A stretch of 52,158 nt of DNA, taken from positions 27,640-79,797 of the forward strand of contig DEML01000101.1 of NCBI GenBank assembly GCA_002359185.1, read 5' to 3'. Below the pieces are notes generated by a model. The model was not told the DNA's origin and ran no database searches. It saw nothing but the letters and a program-made list of their open reading frames with translations. Of this stretch, positions 1 to 8,296 are shown in pieces (positions within the stretch are counted from its first letter, which is position 1; each line of letters starts with the position of its first letter). The position numbers were made by a program, and so were the translations under genes. Origin of the DNA: Planctomycetaceae bacterium UBA2671 (GTDB taxonomy: Bacteria > Planctomycetota > Planctomycetia > Planctomycetales > Planctomycetaceae).

Positions 1-47
1 ATGAGGGGATCCCTTCGACGACCATATTAATATCACATCGATCTCGC

Positions 48-887
48 TCACTCCTTCATCAAAAACTCAACGGCTTCACTCACCCAGCCACTATGCCAGT
101 CGTGAGAGCGTTTGGGCTGATCTCGATAATGATGCGGAATTTTCAACTCCTTGAGCAGTTGATGTGCCTGCTCGTGATGTTCGGAGAAATTTCCAATGCC
201 GGTGAGGATTAATCGCGGTTGTCCTTGCAGGCTTTCTGCATTGGCTCGCAGTAATTTGTCGATGCGATAGGCGTCGAAATTTATCTGCGTACCGAAGATG
301 GGGCCATTCCCATATTTGCCCATCTGACTCATCATCAGCGGAGCATCCCAGGCCGCGGCACGGCCAAATAAATCGGGATGACGCAGCAGCAGGCTCCAGG
401 CTCCCCAGCCAGATTTGCTGAAACCGAGCAGTAGTCGATCTTCAGACTTTTGAGAAACGGGATACGACTTTTCAACAAAAGGAATGACTGTCTTGAGAAA
501 ATAGCTTTCCTGACGAATTTCTTGATTATCAGGATGATCGGCATACCACGGCAGCTGCGAGAAAGTTGGAGCCACGAAAATACAATTGTATTTCTGATGC
601 AGGCGATGCTCCCGAACTTCCAGCAGGCCATCCCCATAACGGCTTTCCGTCCCTCGCTCGACGGGAAGCACATAAATAACGGAATAGCTTTTGTTCGCAT
701 CGAGATCAGCAGGCAATAGCACACGAATTTGTGTTGCTCCCGACTGATCTGGCGATTCAATCTTATGAACCCGAATCTCCCGCATGTATTCAAGCGTGGG
801 AGATGATGCCAAAGTTTTTTCGGGGAAAGCAATCGAAGCAAAAACCAGCAGCAGGATTGAGCCAAGGGTCAGTCGAGTAATTGTCAT
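48..887 (-). CDS. Secreted alpha/beta-hydrolase esterase
   Basis: 279 aa with a cleavable signal peptide (Arg at residue 5, then a hydrophobic stretch to about residue 22), so likely exported. The fold is that of the putative-esterase (esterase D-like) family: a nucleophile elbow GFSKSG near residue 155, followed by HPDLFG and WDAP. A late histidine in SHDWHSGW is the probable catalytic His. Substrate cannot be told from sequence. The start ATG follows a weak GGAAAC ribosome site that partly overlaps a strong inverted repeat in the leader. It lies downstream of htrA on the same strand, but a terminator-like hairpin separates them. Family assignment is fairly secure; specificity unknown. Confidence 0.8.
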   Translation of the reverse strand: MTITRLTLGSILLLVFASIAFPEKTLASSPTLEYMREIRVHKIESPDQSGATQIRVLLPADLDANKSYSVIYVLPVERGTESRYGDGLLEVREHRLHQKYNCIFVAPTFSQLPWYADHPDNQEIRQESYFLKTVIPFVEKSYPVSQKSEDRLLLGFSKSGWGAWSLLLRHPDLFGRAAAWDAPLMMSQMGKYGNGPIFGTQINFDAYRIDKLLRANAESLQGQPRLILTGIGNFSEHHEQAHQLLKELKIPHHYRDQPKRSHDWHSGWVSEAVEFLMKE

Positions 888-894
888 GTTGTTT

Positions 895-938
895 CCATAA
901 TGAGAATACCAACTTCTGTCAGTCGATTCTCATTATGG
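895..938 (-). promoter_or_regulatory. Inverted repeat in esterase leader
   Basis: A perfect 13-bp inverted repeat, CCATAATGAGAAT and its complement, with an 18-nt spacer. It ends 7 bp before the esterase ATG and overlaps the GGAAAC ribosome site. It could be an RNA hairpin limiting translation or an operator. The role is inferred. Confidence 0.45.
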
Positions 939-947
939 ATTGCTGCT

Positions 948-976
948 CAAAAGAAGGGAAGCATCGCTTCCTTCTT
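948..976 (-). terminator. Terminator after htrA
   Basis: On the minus strand an AAGAAGGAAGC/GCTTCCCTTCTT hairpin with a 3-nt loop and one bulge is followed by TTTT, a few bases past the htrA stop. It fits an intrinsic terminator. Confidence 0.5.
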
Positions 977-981
977 ATCGT

Positions 982-2154
982 TTACCGACCGCGCCACTCA
1001 TTGGCTTTAGGTGTTTCTGCTCGTTGATCTAGAACACTGCGATCACCCAGAACGACAGGCAATGTCTGGCGTTTTCCGTTTCGCAGAACGATCGTCTTTA
1101 CCGATGTGTTGACCGAGGTCAGGCTGACAAGGTTGATCAGATGATTTTCGTCCAGAACTTCCACCCCACCAAAGTAGAGGATGACATCATCGATCATCAA
1201 GCCGGAGCGAGATGCAGGCGTATCTTTGTAGACATCGACCACGCGGGCTCCGCGAACGCGATCCAGGCCAAGTTTGCGAGCAGATTCATCATCGAAATCG
1301 GGATCCAGTTTCACTCCCAGATAGGCCCGTTTGACAGTCCCGTTCACAACAAGTTGTTCGGTGACGTATCGCACGAGGTTGCTCGGAATCGAGAAACCGA
1401 TCCCCTCATTTCCACCGCTATTGGAAGCGATGGCGGTATTGATGCCGATGATGCGTCCAGAAAGATCGATCAGTGGTCCACCGCTGTTGCCTGGGTTGAT
1501 GGCAGCGTCGGTTTGCAGGAAATCCTGATTGATCACATCACTCGATTCGCCCAGACGAAGTGAACGGCGTCCCTTGGCGGAAATGATTCCAAAAGTAACA
1601 GATTGACTCAATCCGAACGGGCTTCCCTGTGCGAGAACCATATGGCCAATCTGCACTGTGTCACTATCACCCCAGCGGGCAGGTTGAACATTTGGTTCAT
1701 CAATCAGCAAAATGGCAACATCGGATTTATCGTCTGCTCGAACTTCATAAGGATTGATTGTGCGACCATCGGAGAGCTGAATGCGAATATCGTATGTCTC
1801 TGCCCCTGCAACTACGTGGCGGTTTGTGACAACGAATGGAGTTTTCGCCTGAGGACTCGACATGATTACTCCCGAGCCGGTTTCTTCGACCAGTCCGCCG
1901 GAAGCGCCTTCACTTTCACTTTGAATGTGAACCACACTTGGAGTTGTTAACGCGGAAATGCGTGAGAGCTGATTGCCACCTTCGGAAAAAGTCGACGGAG
2001 TTGCGAGTTGTCGATACATCTGTTCGACCACATTCGCATTCATCAATTCGGCTTCGGCTGTATTTCGCCAGGCTCCATCACGGCCCGTCAAACCTAAGAT
2101 CACGCCGAGTAGAAAGAACAGGCTCGAAAAGAAAATGGTCGTGTACTTATTCAT
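982..2154 (-). CDS. HtrA/DegP-type trypsin-like serine protease with PDZ domain
   Basis: 390 aa. An N-terminal hydrophobic segment (residues 6-22) is a signal anchor or signal peptide, so the protease acts outside the cytoplasm, where family members degrade misfolded envelope proteins. The catalytic triad is visible: His113 in VVTNRHVV, Asp145 in KSDVAIL and Ser224 in NPGNSGGP. One PDZ domain follows at about 280-370 (YLGVKL ... SGLMIDDVI). This matches the DegS/HtrA layout with a single PDZ. The ATG has a GAGAGG ribosome site 7 nt upstream. Likely its own transcription unit, with a hairpin terminator downstream. Confidence 0.93.
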   Translation of the reverse strand: MNKYTTIFFSSLFFLLGVILGLTGRDGAWRNTAEAELMNANVVEQMYRQLATPSTFSEGGNQLSRISALTTPSVVHIQSESEGASGGLVEETGSGVIMSSPQAKTPFVVTNRHVVAGAETYDIRIQLSDGRTINPYEVRADDKSDVAILLIDEPNVQPARWGDSDTVQIGHMVLAQGSPFGLSQSVTFGIISAKGRRSLRLGESSDVINQDFLQTDAAINPGNSGGPLIDLSGRIIGINTAIASNSGGNEGIGFSIPSNLVRYVTEQLVVNGTVKRAYLGVKLDPDFDDESARKLGLDRVRGARVVDVYKDTPASRSGLMIDDVILYFGGVEVLDENHLINLVSLTSVNTSVKTIVLRNGKRQTLPVVLGDRSVLDQRAETPKANEWRGR

Positions 2155-2682
2155 GAGTGCCTCTCAGGGATTTCTACGCCGGATCCGTAAGTACGGAATT
2201 ATCGATATGACACGAGACTATTCCGATGTGAATCATTCACACCCAAAGTCGCAGCCGCATCCACCGGCCTACATTTCTCCTGACCCTTACCTGGGCAGTG
2301 AGACATCCCTGCTGACGACGCCTTTCGCGTGGCGACGTTACTATGATCTCGTAAAAGTCAAATCGGTCAATTGCTTTTTCGAAAAATAATCAATCCTTTC
2401 AAACTCCGGCTGACACGATGCTTCGATGTCCAGGATTCTGCATAACTGGACTGACACAATTATTCCGTCCTCCGATATTAAGTGCGACCCATAGCTCAGC
2501 CATTTTTCATAGGACCGCTGTGGATGGATTCGTGTGCATAATCGTTGCAGGACGTCCTTTAGCATTGTTGTTGGCCTGTAGGATCTGGTGTATTTCTTTG
2601 TAAATTTTACAACCATATCTGAGACAGGTTTCAAACGATAAACCATCAGACTTGCGTGTCAAAAAACGGCCTTCAGGCATAC
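2155..2682. other. 528-bp gap between ribBA and htrA, no secure gene
   Basis: Two short ORFs overlap antisense here: a 60-codon plus-strand frame from ATG 2207 to 2389, and a 101-codon minus-strand frame at 2341-2646. Neither has a good ribosome site or a recognisable domain. The minus-strand one lies just after ribBA and could be a small hypothetical protein, but I would not call it. The ribBA 3' end has a short GCCTGAAGGC hairpin followed by TTTTTT (about 2666-2682) that may be a weak terminator. Confidence 0.4.
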
Positions 2683-3936
2683 TTACTGTTTATGAGGCAG
2701 CACGTGTCCCATTTTATCTCGTTTGGTAGCCAGGTATCGTTCACGATTTTCATCGTGTGGGGCAATGATCGGAAGCTGTTCAACAACTTTCAGATCGACC
2801 CATTTTTCGAAAGCTTCGGTTTTCTTCGGATTGTTCGTGAGCAGACGTATTTGAGTGAGGCCGAGATCTTTGAGAATCTGCAATCCCACCATGAAGTCGC
2901 GCAGGTCGGGTTTGTAGCCGAGTTTCACATTGGCTTCGTAGGTATCATAGCCTTCATCCTGCAACTGATAGGCCTGCAATTTAGCAGTCAGTCCGATGCC
3001 GCGGCCTTCCTGAGGCAGGTACACGACCGCGCCTGCTCCTTCCTGCTGGATCATCTCCATGGCCATATGCAGCTGATCGCCGCAATCGCAACGAAGAGAG
3101 CCAAGGATATCACCTGTAAAGCAGGATGAGTGCATGCGAATCAGCGGTGCCTCGACCGATTGCAAATCGCCCCAGACCATCGCGAGGGGTTCCTGATCCT
3201 CATGTTCAACTTTGTATCCGATGAATGTTGGTGTGCCAAAGTCCCGAGTTTTGATGGGAACCTCGACAACCCGCCGAATCAGTTGTTCGCGTTGACGTCG
3301 ATAATGAATCAGGCCCGAAATCGAGATCATCGGCATGTCGAGTTCAACCGACATCGCTTTCAACTCTTCGATGGTCGCCATACCCGAACCGGTCGGGCTG
3401 AGAATTTCGATCAAAGCGCCGACCGGACGCATGCCGGCCAGTCTCATTAAGTCGATCGTCGCTTCCGTATGTCCGGCTCGGCGAAGGACTCCCCCTTCTT
3501 TGGCAAGCAGGGGAGAGATATGTCCTGGTTTGAGGAAGTCTTCATGATGCGAAAGCGGATTGGCCAGTTCGCGAATTGTCCGGGCTCGGTTCTCTGCACT
3601 CACGCCCGTTCCTGAATCGACATGATCGACCTGAATCAAAAAGTTGGTGTGATGCGGCGTGTTGTTCGGCTGACTGGCAGCGGCGAAGCCGAGCTGGAGT
3701 CGCTGAGCCGTTTCATCAATGACGGGAACACACAGAACCCCTCCTCCCTGACGCAACATCAAGTTAACCATCTGTGGCGTAATTGTCTCTGCAGCGCAGA
3801 TAAAATCGCCCTCATTTTCCCGATCGCTCGCATCGACAACAATCACCATCTTACCTGCTTTGATGGCAGCCAGGGCCGATTCGATACTGTCGAATTCAAT
3901 GTCGTGTTCGGAATTGTCGTCGGGCGAGGAAATCAT
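2683..3936 (-). CDS. ribBA: Bifunctional RibBA: DHBP synthase / GTP cyclohydrolase II
   Basis: 417 aa in the cytosol, supplying both precursors of riboflavin. The N-terminal half (about 10-205) makes 3,4-dihydroxy-2-butanone 4-phosphate from ribulose 5-phosphate, with the acidic motif DRENEGDF and a conserved GHTEATIDL. The C-terminal half (about 210-405) opens GTP. It shows the zinc ligands C-x10-C-x-C (from SSCFTGD to RCDCGDQ) and the LPQEGRGIGL loop. Length and domain order are normal for RibBA. I place the start at ATG 3936, with AAAGG 6 nt upstream, not at an earlier TTG. The leader at 3937-4139 shows no FMN riboswitch. No other rib genes are nearby. Confidence 0.95.
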   Translation of the reverse strand: MISSPDDNSEHDIEFDSIESALAAIKAGKMVIVVDASDRENEGDFICAAETITPQMVNLMLRQGGGVLCVPVIDETAQRLQLGFAAASQPNNTPHHTNFLIQVDHVDSGTGVSAENRARTIRELANPLSHHEDFLKPGHISPLLAKEGGVLRRAGHTEATIDLMRLAGMRPVGALIEILSPTGSGMATIEELKAMSVELDMPMISISGLIHYRRQREQLIRRVVEVPIKTRDFGTPTFIGYKVEHEDQEPLAMVWGDLQSVEAPLIRMHSSCFTGDILGSLRCDCGDQLHMAMEMIQQEGAGAVVYLPQEGRGIGLTAKLQAYQLQDEGYDTYEANVKLGYKPDLRDFMVGLQILKDLGLTQIRLLTNNPKKTEAFEKWVDLKVVEQLPIIAPHDENRERYLATKRDKMGHVLPHKQ

Positions 3937-4139
3937 GGAAGCCTTTGAGTGTCTGAGCAATTATTTTGTGAAAGATGAGTTGATAAAGTTTTCATTCATT
4001 AGACAGGTTCTCTGTCGCAAAGTTCACTGTTCATTTTAGACGGAATCATTCGACTCATATACTGTACACTTGAGTGCGGCAAAATGGGAATGCATTTTTC
4101 AAGGGAGAGTATCTATTCGATTATTAAGGTCCTCACTCC

Positions 4140-4730
4140 TCATGGGTTCACTTCGGAAATGGAATGATCCTTCAACTTGGTGAGCAGAGCCTGTTTATGA
4201 TTGGCGACCTGTTGTTCAGTCAGGTTCAGTTCGCTGGACACTTTCTTATTGGGCCAGCCACGAACAAACAGCAATTCACAACACTTTATGCGTTCATATT
4301 GCGAATCGTTCATCCATTGTTGAATCGTTTCGGATAACGTTTGCAGGAGATGATTTTTCTTTCGATCAGCCCCTTCTCTGCTGCGCGCCATGCTGGAGGC
4401 TTTTCGGCTGCGGCCTGGAATGGTTGGGTCATTCTCTATGGTTAGTGAGGGTCTACGCCCCTGTTTTCGCAGGACATCTGTAATCTTGTAAGCGGCGATG
4501 CGAAACAGAAACGATTCCAAAGTCGTGCGTTCTTCATCGTAGTTGGGCAGGCTGGTCAGAAATCCGATAAACGTTTCCTGAACAACGTCTTCTGCCATCG
4601 CTTTATTGTTCAGACGACTGTAAGCAAATGCCTGCAGTCGGCCTTCGTACGTTTCGATGACATGTTTCCAGACGGATTCTTCACCGTTGCGGATTGAAAC
4701 AATCAGATTTTTTTCGGCTGAGGCATTCAT
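4140..4730 (-). CDS. ECF-like sigma-70 family RNA polymerase sigma factor
   Basis: About 196 aa. Region 2 lies at about 15-95, with the core-binding segment AEDVVQETFIGFL and the promoter-melting part FRIAAYKITDVLRKQ. A linker rich in Ser/Arg follows, then a region 4 helix-turn-helix at about 140-185 (LNLTEQQVANHKQAL). This resembles the planctomycete/verrucomicrobial ECF type, but the subgroup is not certain. The gene begins 18 nt after the radical-SAM stop, so the two are probably co-transcribed and perhaps translationally coupled. No anti-sigma factor is adjacent. Start chosen at ATG 4730 over TTG 4736. Confidence 0.85.
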   Translation of the reverse strand: MNASAEKNLIVSIRNGEESVWKHVIETYEGRLQAFAYSRLNNKAMAEDVVQETFIGFLTSLPNYDEERTTLESFLFRIAAYKITDVLRKQGRRPSLTIENDPTIPGRSRKASSMARSREGADRKKNHLLQTLSETIQQWMNDSQYERIKCCELLFVRGWPNKKVSSELNLTEQQVANHKQALLTKLKDHSISEVNP

Positions 4731-4748
4731 GGGCAACTCAATTGAGGA

Positions 4749-5645
4749 TCATTCGAGATGTCCTGCAAAACCCGACTGACCGACTCCAACGCAGCTGGGC
4801 ATGATTTGGCGAGCCAGAAGAATGATCTGTTCTCGATACTCGATTGTAACCGATTTCGGATCGACTTCCCACATTGCCTGATACAACTCCGTCTTTCTCG
4901 TCCGAATGCCATTCTTGCTGCCATCCCCGCCAATAAAATGATCAATAACCACTCCATCAGCACATTGTTTGATGGCTTCAAAAAATGTCACTGGATTCTT
5001 GATCGGCAGTAGCGGAGCAACAGTCACAACAACCCGGACTCCTGCATTTTTCAAAATTCCGCAGACCTCAAGCCGCTTAGAGACTGTCGCTGCAGGAGGT
5101 GGCAATTCCGGAAGTCGTTCACAATCGGATTCAATCGAGACATGAACTCGCAACTCGGTCTGATCATTGAGCAACTGAAGTTGATTCAGAACATCGAGAA
5201 CACCTGCGGAATGGGTCTGCAGAATCAATCGGTCGGGCGGGAATTCGAGCATTGCCTCAAGCAGTGATTTCGTAATTCCGGATTTTTTTTCCTGAGGCAC
5301 AAAGGGGTCCGTCGAACTCGAACAGAAAATGGAAAATGCCCCCAGTTTCTCCCGAGCCCATTTCTTTTCCCGGGGAGCAGTTTGAAGATAAACCTCAGCG
5401 GCATTTGTCCGGACTTCCAGAAAGCTGCCCCATTCTCGTCCTTTAGTAACAAACGGATTGTGCTGCACATAGCAACCAACCCCACATAACGCGTTGCCAT
5501 AACTGCAACCACGGTAAGGTTGCAGGGAGTGAGAAGAGACTTCCGTCAAATAGCCTGTACAGCGAGTTAATATCTGCTTGACGGTCGTTTGAGAAATCGT
5601 CATCGACATCAGGAAATCTAACTTTCGGTACCCTGGCATTCGCAT
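4749..5645 (-). CDS. Radical-SAM-like protein (spore photoproduct lyase-like) with CX6CX3C
   Basis: About 298 aa. The layout is that of SPL-family radical SAM proteins: an early cysteine cluster followed by aromatic YV, then FCSSSTDPFVPQE, ILQTHSAGVL, and a strand/helix barrel with VHVSIESD and a GVRVVVTVAPLLPI segment. The cluster is odd. RGCSYGNALCGVGCYV has cysteines spaced C-x6-C-x3-C, where canonical radical SAM proteins use C-x3-C-x2-C. I checked this codon by codon. The rest of the fold is intact, so this looks like a real variant and not a broken gene. Reaction unknown. It is upstream of, and probably in an operon with, the sigma factor. Start uncertain (ATG 5645 or 5639). Confidence 0.75.
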   Translation of the reverse strand: MRMPGYRKLDFLMSMTISQTTVKQILTRCTGYLTEVSSHSLQPYRGCSYGNALCGVGCYVQHNPFVTKGREWGSFLEVRTNAAEVYLQTAPREKKWAREKLGAFSIFCSSSTDPFVPQEKKSGITKSLLEAMLEFPPDRLILQTHSAGVLDVLNQLQLLNDQTELRVHVSIESDCERLPELPPPAATVSKRLEVCGILKNAGVRVVVTVAPLLPIKNPVTFFEAIKQCADGVVIDHFIGGDGSKNGIRTRKTELYQAMWEVDPKSVTIEYREQIILLARQIMPSCVGVGQSGFAGHLE

Positions 5646-5736
5646 CAATAAGATTGCGATTATCTGCCTGTGAAAAAAATCTGAATAAAATCATTGTAAC
5701 TGGTTGTACCGCCATTCATGTTGAAAGAGCATTGCG

Positions 5737-5769
5737 GCTTTGTTGCAATTTGACAACAGCTTTGTTGCA
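5737..5769. promoter_or_regulatory. Direct/inverted repeats in divergent promoter region
   Basis: Two exact copies of GCTTTGTTGCA start 22 bp apart (5737 and 5759), two helical turns, so they face the same side of DNA. An inverted repeat TGTTG-N8-CAACA (5741-5758) bridges them. The site sits between the divergent radical-SAM gene and the first pilin-like gene and is a plausible regulator-binding site. The regulator is unknown. Confidence 0.4.
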
Positions 5770-5847
5770 TACAGTCCGCAAATAGAGGTGCGGTAATAAA
5801 GCCTCTAATAATTACAGTTTCCAAATGTTAAAAAATGAAAGTGCCCC

Positions 5848-6177
5848 ATGTTGAATGCATTACTCAATGATGAATCCGGTTTCATCGTTTCTGCTGAACT
5901 TGTTCTTATTGCGACAATTCTCGTCATCGGATTGATTGTCGGGTTGAGCTCTATCCAGCATGCCGTTGTCGCTGAATTGAATGATGTCGGCGATGCGATC
6001 GGAAGCTTGAACCAGTCGTATTACTTTACCGGGTTCTCAAAACAGAAGAGCTTCGGTGGTGGAGTCGCGGCTTACACTCGCGGCTCTTCATTCAATGATG
6101 AAACCGATGATTGCGACAATGATCAGTGCGACATTGCCTGCGATGCTCCTGTCAGCGAAGGTCCTAAAACACTATAA
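5848..6177 (+). CDS. Pilin-like membrane protein with Cys/Asp-rich tail, copy 1
   Basis: 109 aa. The N-terminus resembles a type IV/Flp prepilin: a short leader ending in Gly11, then FIVSAE and a long hydrophobic helix to about residue 33. A polar part continues through SIQHAVVAELNDVGDAI. The glutamate is at +6 after Gly, not +5 as in Flp pilins. It is twice the usual Flp length. A Gly-rich linker leads to an acidic tail with three cysteines (DDCDNDQCDIACD) and ends in EGPKTL, a tail shared almost exactly with the second copy. Role unknown; a surface or pseudopilin-like fibre component is an inference. A terminator follows directly. Confidence 0.75.
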   Translation: MLNALLNDESGFIVSAELVLIATILVIGLIVGLSSIQHAVVAELNDVGDAIGSLNQSYYFTGFSKQKSFGGGVAAYTRGSSFNDETDDCDNDQCDIACDAPVSEGPKTL

Positions 6178-6215
6178 AAATACCCTCAGTCGTCATGACA
6201 TCTGAAAAAAATCAA

Positions 6216-6249
6216 GCCGTGTGAATTTTTGTTCATGCGGCCTTTTTTT
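6216..6249 (+). terminator. Intrinsic terminator after first pilin-like gene
   Basis: A 10-bp stem, GCCGTGTGAA with TTCATGCGGC (two G-U pairs), a 6-nt loop and a run of seven T. Confidence 0.8.
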
Positions 6250-6665
6250 ATTTCAGGACATCAGTTCAGTGCAATGCCTATTCTCCCCATTTTTACATTA
6301 ATAACGATTTTGACGATTAAATGTATTGTACCTCGTCGGCTCTCTGGTAGACTACTTCCGATTTAAGGTTGATTGCTATTCAGCAATTGGTCTCAATAAC
6401 ATGCGGGTCACAGCAGTGACTGATGGGAATGAGCCTCCATTTTTTACTGCGACACTCTGCAGTTCATTTCTGAAGTTGATTTTGGCCGATCGACTTCACC
6501 CGGATTTCACTGCGATTGTCTGAATTGATTTAATACTTCTCAGTTTTTAGAGCCTAAAAATTTTGAGAACTTAATGATTTTGGAACGCAGCAACTTTGGC
6601 CAGTTGACGAAATCCAAAACATCACTCTTTGTAATCAATGTTAAAATAAGAAAAGGTCCCCTGAC
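6250..6665. other. Spacer between the pilin-like genes
   Basis: AT-rich spacer. The 65-codon frame at 6326-6523 has no ribosome site or domain and is probably chance. The last 30 bp (AATGTTAAAATAAG then a purine-rich ribosome site) resemble the region before the first copy (AATGTTAAAAAATG), so the duplication probably included part of the leader. Confidence 0.5.
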
Positions 6666-7007
6666 ATGCTTAAAGCATTGTTCAATGATGAGGCGGGTTT
6701 CATCGTCTCTGCAGAACTGGTGCTCATTGCCACCATTCTGGTCATCGGCTTAATCGTCGGCCTGAGCTCAATTCAGCACGCCGTTGTTGCTGAACTGAAC
6801 GACGTTGGCGACGCCATCGGAAGTTTGAATCAGTCGTACCTCTACACCGGATTCTCAAAAGAGAAGAGCTTCGGTGGCGGTGGCGGGAATGGTATCGCTG
6901 CTTACACTCGCGGTTCAGTTTTCGTTGATCAGACTGATGATTGCGATAACGATCAGTGTGATATCGCTTGCGATGTTCCTGTGAACGAAGGTCCTAAAAC
7001 CTTATAG
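6666..7007 (+). CDS. Pilin-like membrane protein with Cys/Asp-rich tail, copy 2
   Basis: 113 aa and a close paralogue of the gene 490 bp upstream. The hydrophobic N-terminus is almost identical (GFIVSAELVLIATILV). The middle diverges, with a longer glycine run GGGGGNG. The Cys/Asp tail and EGPKTL end are conserved. Codons in the two copies differ at many third positions while the protein is kept, which argues for purifying selection on both. It has its own ribosome site (AAAAGG) and its own strong terminator, so the two are separate units. Confidence 0.75.
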   Translation: MLKALFNDEAGFIVSAELVLIATILVIGLIVGLSSIQHAVVAELNDVGDAIGSLNQSYLYTGFSKEKSFGGGGGNGIAAYTRGSVFVDQTDDCDNDQCDIACDVPVNEGPKTL

Positions 7008-7040
7008 AATGATTCCCCCTTCGGGATGATTTGATAAACT

Positions 7041-7074
7041 GAAAGGCCACGGAATTTTCCGTGGCCTTTCTTTA
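7041..7074 (+). terminator. Intrinsic terminator after second pilin-like gene
   Basis: A perfect 13-bp stem, AAAGGCCACGGAA and its complement, with a 2-nt loop, followed by TTTCTTT. Confidence 0.88.
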
Positions 7075-7119
7075 TGTTCAGAAAGGATTTCATCCTGTTT
7101 CCGTTCATCAACAATAGCC

Positions 7120-7749
7120 ATGTGTCATACATTTAATGCTTCTCTGAATACGACCGACCTGATCGACTGGCTGGAGATCGTGATCAATCGCACTCAAGGC
7201 GATCATCATAGCAGTTATTTTCCCTTGTCCTTCATCCCGGCCATTCGTCTGAATCAGTCCGGCGAGCGTGAGTTAGTCAGCCTGCAATGGGGCTTACTCC
7301 CGTTCTGGTGGAAGCCGAATGCTCGTCAGAAAAACGCGAAAGCGTTCCAGCGGATGACATTCAATGCCCGCAGCGAAACCATTCACGAGAAGCCGACCTA
7401 TCGGGAAGCGTTCAAGAAACGTCGCTGTGTGATTCCAGCAAGTAACTTCTACGAAGGTGGCCAGTTGTTTCGCCGCACAGATGCGGAGTTTCTTTGTCTG
7501 GCTGGCTTATGGGAACAATGGAAATCGCCCGATGGAGAAGAAACCATCGAATCCTGCACGATTGTCACGACGGAAGCGAACAGTCTGGTTGAAATCTATC
7601 ATCCCAAAAAACGGATGCCGGTCATTCTCGAAGATCAGGACGCAATCACCCGCTGGCTCAGCCCTGATCTGGTCGAACGGGAATCTCTCGAAAACCTGAT
7701 GCAACCCTTCCCGGCTGACCGCATGTCTCACGAGCGTGCTCCCGAGTAG
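7120..7749 (+). CDS. SRAP-family (YedK/HMCES-like) abasic-site protein
   Basis: 209 aa. SRAP proteins crosslink to abasic sites in single-stranded DNA through Cys2, which becomes N-terminal after removal of Met. Here the protein starts MCHTF, so Cys2 is present although the usual Gly3-Arg4 is replaced. Other active-site elements are visible: Asn in FNARSET, Glu in ASNFYEG and His in YHPKKRMPVIL. Length is normal. It stands alone between the pilin-like genes and mreD, with which it converges. The older name is SOS response-associated peptidase. No LexA site was recognised. Confidence 0.9.
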   Translation: MCHTFNASLNTTDLIDWLEIVINRTQGDHHSSYFPLSFIPAIRLNQSGERELVSLQWGLLPFWWKPNARQKNAKAFQRMTFNARSETIHEKPTYREAFKKRRCVIPASNFYEGGQLFRRTDAEFLCLAGLWEQWKSPDGEETIESCTIVTTEANSLVEIYHPKKRMPVILEDQDAITRWLSPDLVERESLENLMQPFPADRMSHERAPE

Positions 7750-7756
7750 TGAGCAT

Positions 7757-8284
7757 TCACTCAAACTGAAATGATCCCTTTGGGACGGGACGAAACAAAG
7801 AGAGAATTCCGACAAACAGCACGGAGAGCAACAACCAGAATCCGCCAGTGACCAGAATCGCTTGTCCGACAGCAAAGAATTCAGTTTCCGATGAATGAGC
7901 CTGTTCCGCCCGAATCATACTCGTCAGGCTGCAAATCAGAATCCAGAGAGTATTCGCCAGAATCACACTTCCCAGTCCCCGCCACACCCAGGGAACAGAA
8001 CGAATTCTTGCCAGATTCACACTTACTAACGCAGCCGCAGACGTCGCGACCATCATTGTTCCCAGCGGAAAATGTCCAAGTGCTTCTCCAACCAGGCCAA
8101 CACAGACAAACGAGAGAGCGGTCAATGTCGCAGTGGATGTCAGGCTGAGAATCGTCAAAACGATCAAGAGTAGCCCGCTGTTCTGCAGCGAACTCTCGGC
8201 TCGTCCTGTGAATAACATCAGAGCGAACATAACGACTATGCTCAACAGCAGAATCGGAGTCAGCAGATTGAGGATGATTTTCAT
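7757..8284 (-). CDS. mreD: Probable MreD-like rod-shape membrane protein
   Basis: 175 aa with about five hydrophobic segments (roughly 5-25, 38-60, 70-92, 103-122, 140-165). Sequence similarity to MreD is weak by eye. The call rests on position (13 bp after mreC, third in a mreB-mreC-x operon), size and topology, all of which match MreD. MreD sits in the inner membrane with MreC and helps place peptidoglycan synthesis. Alternative: an unrelated membrane protein in the operon. Confidence 0.6.
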   Translation of the reverse strand: MKIILNLLTPILLLSIVVMFALMLFTGRAESSLQNSGLLLIVLTILSLTSTATLTALSFVCVGLVGEALGHFPLGTMMVATSAAALVSVNLARIRSVPWVWRGLGSVILANTLWILICSLTSMIRAEQAHSSETEFFAVGQAILVTGGFWLLLSVLFVGILSLFRPVPKGSFQFE

Positions 8285-8296
8285 TCCATACTCCCA

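Noticed and set aside
2341..2646. 101-codon minus-strand ORF after ribBA
   Set aside because: No ribosome site or domain and overlapped by another frame; not excluded as a small hypothetical, but not supported.
3937..4139. FMN riboswitch upstream of ribBA
   Set aside because: No conserved RFN-type segments (such as AGGATC-like or CCGAC-like blocks) were seen in the leader.
6326..6523. 65-codon ORF between the pilin-like genes
   Set aside because: No ribosome site, no domain, and it lies after a strong terminator.
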